A stretch of 6,781 nt of DNA from Clostridiales bacterium. GTDB lineage: Bacteria; Bacillota; Clostridia; Oscillospirales; CAG-272. The translations under genes were made by a program, and so were the position numbers. Where the stretch lies: NCBI GenBank assembly GCA_019415985.1, contig DXYE01000135.1, positions 1 to 6,781 of the forward strand. Reading direction: 5' to 3'. Below, piece by piece: positions 1-5,818 of the stretch. How positions within the stretch are numbered: position 1 is the first letter of the stretch; each line of letters opens with the position of its first letter. The notes below the pieces were generated by a model. It did no database searches. It was not told the origin of the DNA and saw only the letters and a list, made by a program, of their open reading frames with translations.

Positions 1-136
1 GGCAGTCATTTTTCTATCATTAAATTTAGAATTTAGAAGCTCTGTGCTGCAAATATCTGTTATATGTGTAAAATCTGTGATAGGAGACAGAAAAGCCGCG
101 CGTTCGGTCGACGGGATAGGAGCAGATAAAAAAGCC
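1..136. other. Upstream noncoding region, no supported gene
   Basis: This AT-rich stretch lies ahead of the first gene. One + strand frame is open from base 2 to a TAA at 161-163. It could be the end of a gene that starts before the window, but the roughly 53 translated residues show no recognisable motif and the frame runs into the promoter candidate, so I do not call it. A minus-strand frame here overlaps the start of the real gene and has no ribosome binding site. The bases at 20-40 contain a short AT-rich near-duplication (aatttaga repeated) of no clear meaning. Confidence 0.4.
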
Positions 137-164
137 TTTATGAAAACAAAGCTTCATATATAAT
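137..164 (+). promoter_or_regulatory. Probable sigma-A type promoter of the two-gene operon
   Basis: A perfect TATAAT -10 hexamer occupies 159-164. A weak -35 candidate, TTTATG at 137-142, lies 16 bases upstream and matches the TTGACA consensus at only three positions. Transcription would begin near 171 and give a leader of about 57 bases. The -10 is convincing, but the poor -35 leaves room for an activator, another sigma factor or a chance match. Confidence 0.4.
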
Positions 165-227
165 TTTGGAGATAACACTCCGATGTCGAGGAAAGGAAAC
201 CTTTGCGTATAGGGGCGTGATATTTGT
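165..227 (+). promoter_or_regulatory. 5' leader with two small hairpins and the ribosome binding site
   Basis: Two short dyads sit in the leader. GGAG (168-171) pairs with CTCC (178-181), and AAAGG (192-196) pairs with CCTTT (200-204) around an AAA loop. The ribosome binding site is the purine-rich AGGGGCGTGA at 211-220, leaving seven bases before the ATG at 228, which supports that start. I compared the leader mentally with c-di-GMP, preQ1 and fluoride riboswitch consensus motifs and saw no match, so the hairpins are recorded without an assigned role. Confidence 0.45.
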
Positions 228-3095
228 ATGAAAAACAGCAGACAATCAAAAAAACGGTTTAAATGGGTCATTTCGATTGTATTGGTTTGCAGTATATTGT
301 TGGGAAGCGGAGCGGGCTATTTTGCGCTTTCATATCAGGTACAGCCGGTAATCAATGATTATACCCAGACAGTGAAGCAGGATCAGAACCCGGGAAGCGA
401 CGAGCATACGGAAGGCTCCGGCGACGATGCTGCCGCCGTTCTGAGCTCAAGCGTGAAGATGTTTACGGGAGATAGCGCGTCACAAATCAATGCGGCCATT
501 GATAATGTACAGGCTACCAATGCGGGGCTGTATTTCGATGTTGAGGATGGAACGGCATTTGAGGATTTGGGAATCGGTGATATTTTTTATCTCGAAGGCT
601 CAGAGTCCTCCCCTCTTGGAGAAACCTACATAGGCAGGATTACAAATATCAGCGATCAAAGCGGAGGAGCTACATATCTTATTGAAGCACCAATGGTCGA
701 CGAGGTGTTCGATGTGCTCCGATTTGATTACGAGCAAGTGCTGACTACAGAAAATATAACGGATATCGAAACCTTGGACGGCGTAAATGTTACGAAAACA
801 GATTCACTTTCGTCTTACTTCACCAATGTTTCATCAACTTTTGACAATGAGGCTGAAGTGTTGCCTTTAAAATCCGACGCCAGTGTCGTGCCGTTGGCTG
901 ACGCTTCAGGCACGGAAGGGCTCTTGTTTGACTATAATATCGATTTGCTTGAAGCATTCGGGTTGGATAAGAATTCTTCTCCGGATTTTCAGGAAAAATA
1001 CGATGTGACTGAAAGCGAACGCATTCAGGATGTTAAGGTGTACCGTACGACAACCGGTATATGTTATCACAGAGAAACCTGCCCCTGCGTCGGCAGAAGC
1101 AAGTTTGAAATGACACTGACGGAAGCGGCAGACGAAGGGTTTGAGCCCTGCCTTTTATGCAATCCTCCGCTTTTGACGGACGGTGGTGTCTCCAATTTTG
1201 ATGCAAAGCTGGAGTTGGAGGGTAAGGTAGGCCTCGAAAGTATTGATTTCGGTTTGGATTACGATTGGGACATTCTAAACGGCGAAGGATTGGAGAATCT
1301 GTCCATATCAGCAGACGGGAATTTTTTGGCGGAAGCAAAGCTGAACGCTAATTTTGAATACGAACTCAGCGGCAGGACAACCACCCTGTCTCTCCCGTTT
1401 AATACCCTGAAGCTGCAGGGACTAAAAGAGAAGATGTTTCCCATCGCTTTCATTGGCTTTAACGGTTCGGTCACTCCCGTTGTTTCCGGAAATGAAAGCA
1501 TACGTATGCTTACCGGTGCGGTACCTATGACAATAGGTGTGATTGTGTATGTAGACCTCAGCGGTAATGTCAGCATCGGCGCAAGCGCGTATTTTAGTTA
1601 CAGTCAGTCCTTCCAATATCATAACGATGTGGTTAAAAACGGCGAGTGGACCTTCGAGCAGACTGTGGAAACCGAACCTTCCTTTAAGGCAGGTCTGGAA
1701 GCTGAAGTAAGCGGAGATGCGGATGTTCATTTGGGCTGTTCGCTTTCTCTCTATGTGTTTAACCTGAACGTAGTGGAATTGGCTGCCGCTAAGGTAGGCG
1801 CCGAGGCAGAGGGCACTGTAAAGCTCGAATATTCTACTGATACGCAAAACAAGAGCGAAAACGAAATTTCGGGCTCTTATTATATGCGGCTGTATTATAA
1901 GCTTCTGGAGCTGAATGTCAAGCTGAAAACCAAAGTCAAGATCTGGAGTCTCGTAAACCTGAGTTCAACGATCGATTATTCCTATATTTATTTGGACAAA
2001 ACCATAGCCGAATGGGGATTGAAAAGTCCGACCCGCTTTCAATCGGGAATCATGTCGTATACGGCAATGACTGCACAGGATGCAAACGCGATTTATTATA
2101 AGGATACCGATGGAAAACTGATCCGGGAAGCAGAGGGGTATAGAACTGTTCTTTTTGACCGCGATTTCTTTTCCATTTGCGGCATCGACGAATCTTATTT
2201 ATATCTTTTGATCCCAAATGAAAACGGTGTATACGATATATATCGGGTTGCTTTGGATGGCAGCGGCGCCAATAAAAAGATCGCAGAGGATATTTCAAAC
2301 TGTCTGACCATTGACGAAACCTATATATATTATGTGACGGATTTTGACACAACGACCATATGTCGGCTGAACAGGGAATACCTTAAGGAGGACACCTTTG
2401 CTACTTTCAGCGATGATGTCAAATATATGGCTGCACAGGATGCCGATTTTTATGTTGTAACAGAAGAGGGCGGTACGTTAGCCTCGTTATTCGGCGGTAC
2501 ATCCAGGTGCTATTTATTAAATCGTTCCGGCGATATCATAGGAGATTACGGGACAAATCCGGAAATTAAAAACTATTATTTGAGTGACAATGGAAGTTAT
2601 TATCAGGCGGCCAGAATGGTATCCAGCGGATATCTGCGAAGCACTGCGTCAGAAATCCACTGGATGTCGAAGGGAAAAGATACGACTGTTTTGGCAGAGG
2701 GGATCAGCGGCTGGAATGCAAAGAAGGATATTGGAATCTTCACAACGCTGAACAACAATGGTACGGGGAAAGCGCCATATAAGATCGTATTATACCGCGC
2801 AGCTGACGGTTCGAGGAAAGATGTTACTGAGGTAAACAGCAATCAGGCGTTTTTCACGCTGTGCCAAAGCTCGGGCGGAGAATGGTATTTCTTTGATCAA
2901 ACCGATACTGAACTCACTCTGTATGTCATGGATGCGAACTTCAACTCAAAGAAAGCGATAAAAACCTTTTCACTCAGCGAAATACCTTATGACTTGAGCG
3001 ATTGCAGCATGACAATTATGAACAATAGGATCTACTTCTATACAATGCCGGACAGCAAAACATCGAAGGTATTGTACAGATACGACCTTGTTTAA
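228..3095 (+). CDS. Membrane-anchored exported protein with Ada-like zinc site and DUF5050-like C-terminal repeats
   Basis: This 955-residue protein is predicted to be anchored outside the membrane by an N-terminal signal anchor. A basic start (KKRFK) is followed by a hydrophobic helix at about residues 13-34. There is no lipobox and no convincing AxA cleavage site. A flexible acidic linker spans about 45-70. Residues 90-170 resemble a small beta domain with a 'GIGDIFYL...' strand. Residues 270-313 match the Ada-like zinc-binding module found at the end of some exported nucleases: a Y-H-x3-C start (H281, C285), an LTEAADEGF helix, and a PCxxC end (C308, C311), with extra C279 and C287. Residues 320-600 are rich in alternating beta strands and cysteine-poor. 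Residues 600-955 contain repeats of the form 'IYYxxxxDGxxIYRVxLDG', as in DUF5050 or propeller-like proteins. The frame is intact and ends 15 bases before the next gene, so the two are probably co-transcribed. The module calls come from recognised patterns. A role as a surface sensor or binding protein is only inference, and no catalytic residues were identified. Confidence 0.93.
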   Translation: MKNSRQSKKRFKWVISIVLVCSILLGSGAGYFALSYQVQPVINDYTQTVKQDQNPGSDEHTEGSGDDAAAVLSSSVKMFTGDSASQINAAIDNVQATNAGLYFDVEDGTAFEDLGIGDIFYLEGSESSPLGETYIGRITNISDQSGGATYLIEAPMVDEVFDVLRFDYEQVLTTENITDIETLDGVNVTKTDSLSSYFTNVSSTFDNEAEVLPLKSDASVVPLADASGTEGLLFDYNIDLLEAFGLDKNSSPDFQEKYDVTESERIQDVKVYRTTTGICYHRETCPCVGRSKFEMTLTEAADEGFEPCLLCNPPLLTDGGVSNFDAKLELEGKVGLESIDFGLDYDWDILNGEGLENLSISADGNFLAEAKLNANFEYELSGRTTTLSLPFNTLKLQGLKEKMFPIAFIGFNGSVTPVVSGNESIRMLTGAVPMTIGVIVYVDLSGNVSIGASAYFSYSQSFQYHNDVVKNGEWTFEQTVETEPSFKAGLEAEVSGDADVHLGCSLSLYVFNLNVVELAAAKVGAEAEGTVKLEYSTDTQNKSENEISGSYYMRLYYKLLELNVKLKTKVKIWSLVNLSSTIDYSYIYLDKTIAEWGLKSPTRFQSGIMSYTAMTAQDANAIYYKDTDGKLIREAEGYRTVLFDRDFFSICGIDESYLYLLIPNENGVYDIYRVALDGSGANKKIAEDISNCLTIDETYIYYVTDFDTTTICRLNREYLKEDTFATFSDDVKYMAAQDADFYVVTEEGGTLASLFGGTSRCYLLNRSGDIIGDYGTNPEIKNYYLSDNGSYYQAARMVSSGYLRSTASEIHWMSKGKDTTVLAEGISGWNAKKDIGIFTTLNNNGTGKAPYKIVLYRAADGSRKDVTEVNSNQAFFTLCQSSGGEWYFFDQTDTELTLYVMDANFNSKKAIKTFSLSEIPYDLSDCSMTIMNNRIYFYTMPDSKTSKVLYRYDLV

Positions 3096-3110
3096 GCGGG
3101 GAGAACGGCC
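3096..3110 (+). promoter_or_regulatory. Intercistronic gap with ribosome binding site
   Basis: Only 15 bases separate the TAA of the first gene from the ATG of the second. GGGGAG at 3098-3103 lies seven bases before the ATG at 3111. There is no room for a promoter or terminator, so the two genes should form one transcript with separate translation initiation. Confidence 0.8.
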
Positions 3111-4958
3111 ATGAAAATCAAAACAGTAACGGCGGCGCTTTCGGCCTTTTTAGCGCTCTGTATGTCCATCGGAAGCTTTGTGATACCGGTTTTCGCGGCC
3201 AGCGAAATCGACGGCTTCTCCGGCAGCAGGTACGTGAAATATGCCGCAGACAAATCCGACCTCGACAATTTTATAGATGGCGGCAGAGCCGCATTCGATC
3301 TTGTGTTAAGAAGCAACGTTCCGGAATGGCTGAGCTATGAACTTTCGGCAGATGACCGAGACGTATCTCTCATACTTTCTTTTGAATTTGATTCGTTTGA
3401 TCATTATAACAGTCAATTATCAGAACTGCTTACTTTCTCTCCGAATTTGGTATATTCGGCTGAAGAGGACCTGATGCTTTTGGAAAGTTATTCTGCTTCC
3501 GAACTCTTGAATTTTCTTCAATCTCTTTTGATTGCTAAGGATTGCCTCAAGGAAAAACAGCTTGGCGAATTTTTTCGTATCATTACGAATGAAATTACAA
3601 TAAATGCGAATACCTATACTTTTGATCAAGACCGGATCAGCATAAAACCGCAAAGCGAGACGGCTGTCAAATTTGAAGCCTTGGAGATCTCGACTGTTGG
3701 CAAGAAAAGCGGAGCCTACAGCCGGACAATTACGGTCCAAATTGACACCGCATTCAATGAGGAAGAACATGTAAGTGCTGTTATCAAGAAATTCAAAAAA
3801 GCAGGAAAGACCTCGGAAACTGAGATCACAGAGAACTTGAAGGAAGTCAGCGTGACTTTTGATACAAAAAATCAGAATGAGCTGACCGAAAAAACCATGG
3901 CCTGCCTCAGCACCGCGGTTTCCGTATTCGAAGAACAAACCTATGTGGATCAAGCCACAGTCGGTGTAAAACGAACGGAATTCATTGATCTGACAGAATT
4001 GCTGAGAACAGAAGATGTCCCCTTTTCCTATTCGTTTGAGGTACCGCCTTATTTCAGTAATCTTTCCGCAGAGAGTGAATCTGTATCCGTAACAGATACA
4101 GCGATCACCGCTCAAAACGAACCCTATATCACATTTTGTTATGAGAGAGACTTTAAATTCAGTTCGATCGATATCACGACGGATTTCTCAAAATTGTTTG
4201 GTAAAATAACCAGAACAATTACCTTGTCGGCACCGACAGATATATGCATACCGTACCATGACAGAATAAAGGATGAGCTTCAAAGTCATTTGATTCGTGG
4301 GACGTCGATAGATATTTATGATGACGGCGGTTCCCGTTTTTATAAACTGAGTTACGCGTCCTGGTTTTTGAAGGATATTGAACATTTTACTCAATCTATT
4401 TTGAACAGTTCCGGCAGCTTGGATATTGAATATAGCTGGGTCCCGTTCGGAACAAGCCGTCTTCAGGAGAGCATTGCTTTGAACAGCATACTCGAGGATG
4501 TGACGCCTGCCGATGAAGCTTATATCAGATATACGTTCCCTGAAATCTTTCAGTTTACCGATAAAACCGACGAAATAAAGAATGCTTCCGTTTCGGGAAA
4601 TTCGGTGCGATTTTCAATTGGAAGCTCAGATGCCGTCAGCTTTGAATACAGAAGCATCTATGTCGTAAGATGCACCCTTTTATTGCTGGGCGTTTTAGTG
4701 GTCCTTATTTTCGTTTTAGTGATTGTGATAAAAGTCAGGCGTAAAATCAGGTCAAAGAAAAATCAAAATGCCATGAAAAATATGCCATATGAAGAGCCTA
4801 AGAACAAGCATGAGGAACAGGAGGAAAATGAACCGGACAGCATAGAGGATGCGGCTGCTGCAAACGATCCTGCAAATACGGAAAATGCTACGGTCAACAC
4901 GCAGGAAAACAGAGAAGATATCAAAAATAACGCCTCACAATCTGAGAGAAACGATTGA
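3111..4958 (+). CDS. Type I membrane protein with large exported domain and charged cytoplasmic tail, unknown function
   Basis: This 615-residue protein starts with a signal peptide: MKIK, then a hydrophobic core at about residues 6-26, then a VFA site with likely cleavage after A29. The exported part (30-515) mixes amphipathic helices (for example 100-160) with many beta strands. A single membrane helix at about 521-540 is followed by a KVRRKIRSKK stop-transfer stretch and a cytoplasmic tail of about 75 residues. The tail becomes rich in Glu, Asp and Asn and looks disordered. Just before the helix, residues 490-513 read as paired strands ('NASVSGNSVRFSIG'). This resembles the strand pair that precedes the membrane helix in LppM/DUF3153-like exported proteins, which is a low-certainty fold guess from pattern memory. 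No enzyme motif was seen. Close coupling to the upstream exported protein suggests a shared surface complex. The start is supported by the ribosome binding site and signal peptide, and the frame is intact. Confidence 0.92.
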   Translation: MKIKTVTAALSAFLALCMSIGSFVIPVFAASEIDGFSGSRYVKYAADKSDLDNFIDGGRAAFDLVLRSNVPEWLSYELSADDRDVSLILSFEFDSFDHYNSQLSELLTFSPNLVYSAEEDLMLLESYSASELLNFLQSLLIAKDCLKEKQLGEFFRIITNEITINANTYTFDQDRISIKPQSETAVKFEALEISTVGKKSGAYSRTITVQIDTAFNEEEHVSAVIKKFKKAGKTSETEITENLKEVSVTFDTKNQNELTEKTMACLSTAVSVFEEQTYVDQATVGVKRTEFIDLTELLRTEDVPFSYSFEVPPYFSNLSAESESVSVTDTAITAQNEPYITFCYERDFKFSSIDITTDFSKLFGKITRTITLSAPTDICIPYHDRIKDELQSHLIRGTSIDIYDDGGSRFYKLSYASWFLKDIEHFTQSILNSSGSLDIEYSWVPFGTSRLQESIALNSILEDVTPADEAYIRYTFPEIFQFTDKTDEIKNASVSGNSVRFSIGSSDAVSFEYRSIYVVRCTLLLLGVLVVLIFVLVIVIKVRRKIRSKKNQNAMKNMPYEEPKNKHEEQEENEPDSIEDAAAANDPANTENATVNTQENREDIKNNASQSERND

Positions 4959-5180
4959 TAGGTGATATCATTTAGAAGCCTGTTATCATCTGAGATTGGG
5001 AGGCTGCAGTTGTTTGTATTATCCAAGTTCGCATACGTATTTCTAAGAGCGAAACTTTGGCTTTTATAAAACGTAATGTAAAATGTGTTGATTCAAGGCG
5101 CGTAAAAAGCCGTAGGATAATATCCTTCTTGCTTAATAAGGATGTTAAGAACAGAAGGGAAACCGGGCATAAGGAAAGAG
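4959..5180. other. Noncoding spacer downstream of the operon
   Basis: No gene is supported here. A 69-residue frame beginning at TTG 5057 is Arg/Lys-rich, lacks a ribosome binding site and runs through the terminator, so it is rejected. A weak stem, aggtgata (4960-4967) with tatcatct (4984-4991, one G-U pair, 16-base loop), lies directly after the stop codon and might protect the mRNA 3' end. No T-run follows it, so it is not a terminator by itself. Confidence 0.5.
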
Positions 5181-5214
5181 AAACGAGCAGACGGAAAAAT
5201 CCGTCTGCTCGTTT
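5181..5214. terminator. Strong Rho-independent terminator, probably bidirectional
   Basis: Twelve bases, cgagcagacgga (5184-5195), are perfectly complementary to tccgtctgctcg (5200-5211) around an AAAA loop. The stem is extended to 15 bp by AAA (5181-5183) against TTT (5212-5214). On the + strand the stem is followed by tttaattta, a modest T-tract. On the minus strand the stem runs into tttctc after an A-rich approach. It should end the two-gene operon some 220 bases beyond the last stop codon and could insulate it from the mobile-element remnant to the right. Confidence 0.85.
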
Positions 5215-5471
5215 AATTTATGCAATAGCTGTCAAACAAAAAGTAAGGCGGGAAAAACACCGATAGAGAGCGCGGCAGTAAAAGACAGAGCAGGAGTGCG
5301 GAGAAAAAACGAAAGCAGGCCGAAACATTGGGATAATTCCCGGTCTTGCCGCCTGACGAAACTTCGAACCTTTCATCGGGCAGGTGCTGCGGGTGGATTC
5401 CCTTTATAAGGGGGCGCCGCCTTTTTGCGTTTTTAAGAGTGTTCATCATCTGTTATATTAAGGATAGAGGT
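5215..5471. other. Noncoding region between terminator and element remnant
   Basis: No supported gene was found. A 78-residue minus-strand frame (5213-5449) has no ribosome binding site before its ATG and ends inside the terminator. Two T-runs (5420-5424 and 5429-5433) follow a GC-rich stretch with a small ccctt/aaggg dyad (5400-5412), which may be a weak terminator or decayed regulatory DNA. The base composition looks richer in GC than the spacer before the terminator, so the junction with foreign DNA may lie here. No attachment-site repeat could be identified within the window. Confidence 0.4.
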
Positions 5472-5505
5472 GTGAATGACGAAAGGAGTGAAAAAGCAGC
5501 AGCGA

Positions 5506-5585
5506 CCTGTCCAGACGATATGGCGGTAACTGGTTCGAAGTCACAGCAAGCCCGAAAAGGCTGTGCGTCTCTCCCGCCGGACAGG
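5506..5585 (+). ncRNA. Candidate structured RNA with possible pseudoknot
   Basis: Four perfect helices can be drawn by hand. They are cctgtcc (5506-5512) with ggacagg (5579-5585), ggcgg (5522-5526) with ccgcc (5574-5578), cacagc (5542-5547) with gctgtg (5560-5565), and agacg (5513-5517) with cgtct (5566-5570). The first two stack without a gap on the 3' side, and the last crosses the second, which would make a pseudoknot. It lies between the ribosome-binding-site-like sequence at 5466 and the integrase, where a leader regulator would sit. I matched it to no known riboswitch or ribozyme. Short helices arise by chance, so this is a hypothesis needing covariation support. Confidence 0.27.
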
Positions 5586-5644
5586 GGGCGAACATGGGCA
5601 GAACGATTACACGGAGATTTTGAAAAAATCGCCGGATAAACGGA

Positions 5645-5659
5645 ACTGCCAACGGCAGT
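5645..5659. repeat. Small perfect hairpin
   Basis: ACTGCC (5645-5650) is perfectly complementary to GGCAGT (5654-5659) around an AAC loop. It is one of a run of dyads in this stretch. A weaker AT-rich one, gatttt/aaaatc, lies at 5616-5630, and the long one is at 5667-5701. Its function is unknown. It is worth noting mainly because the dyads cluster just upstream of the integrase start. Confidence 0.5.
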
Positions 5660-5666
5660 GGAATGA

Positions 5667-5701
5667 AATTTTTAGAAGGCCTCGATGGCCTTCTAAAAAT
5701 T
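5667..5701. repeat. Perfect 15-bp inverted repeat with 5-base loop
   Basis: AATTTTTAGAAGGCC (5667-5681) is perfectly complementary to GGCCTTCTAAAAATT (5687-5701) around TCGAT. The stem has a GC core at the loop and AT-rich outer ends. Neither strand has a free T-run outside the stem, so a plain intrinsic terminator is less likely than usual, although the T-rich arms could contribute. It lies about 118 bases before the integrase start. It could be a terminator, an operator, a recombination or replication dyad, or a tiny palindromic insertion. The symmetry is directly visible, while the role is unknown. Confidence 0.85.
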
Positions 5702-5818
5702 CAGAAACGCTAACGTCCAAGAAATCTGGAAAGCAGCACCGGGAAGCTGTCTAAAAAATCTCGTCAACTTGCCTACCAAAAACAAAGGGCGAAGTGCGTC
5801 TTTTCTGAGAGGTGTAAA

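Larger units (their letters stand above)
5476..5754 (+). other. Possible leader peptide or broken small gene ahead of the integrase
   Basis: AGAGGTG at 5466-5472 lies three bases before an ATG at 5476. The sequence around it (agaggtgtgaATG) closely resembles the one before the integrase start (agaggtgtaaaATG). From that ATG a basic 17-residue peptide (MTKGVKKQQRPVQTIWR) ends at TAA 5527-5529. The same frame then stays open to TAA 5752-5754. This could be a genuine short leader peptide, a roughly 92-codon gene broken by one stop, or chance. A competing frame starting at GTG 5472 stays open to 5639 and encodes about 55 residues. I recognise no family in either frame, and the decayed gene next door makes a pseudogene reasonable. 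Confidence 0.22.

Noticed and set aside
2384..2391. Strong internal ribosome-binding-site sequence TAAGGAGG
   Set aside because: It encodes Leu-Lys-Glu within the intact first gene, and no separate reading frame follows at suitable spacing.
3420..4115. Long minus-strand frame of 231 residues
   Set aside because: It lies wholly inside the intact 615-residue gene, has Cys/Phe/Arg-rich composition typical of antisense frames, and no convincing ribosome binding site was noted.
33..4979. tttagaagc present both before (33-41) and after (4971-4979) the operon
   Set aside because: Nine AT-rich bases recurring within 5 kb are easily due to chance, and the flanking sequence does not extend the match.
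5057..5266. Plus-strand frame of 69 residues, rich in Arg and Lys
   Set aside because: It uses a TTG start without a ribosome binding site and reads straight through the strong terminator stem.
5389..5400. gggtggattcc, similar to the start of a T-box sequence
   Set aside because: The ACCGCG part of the T-box is missing, there is no clear antiterminator partner, and no amino-acid gene follows.
5213..5449. Minus-strand frame of 78 residues with a hydrophobic stretch
   Set aside because: It has no ribosome binding site before its ATG, ends inside the terminator hairpin and shows no recognised motif.
5531..5541. ggttcgaag, similar to a tRNA T-loop
   Set aside because: The flanking bases do not form a T-stem, and no acceptor or anticodon arm can be drawn.
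5518..5578. ggcggtaac...gcaagcccg, superficially like parts of a twister ribozyme
   Set aside because: The conserved segment before the closing 3' strand (GGAGGG type) is absent and the internal-loop spacing does not fit.
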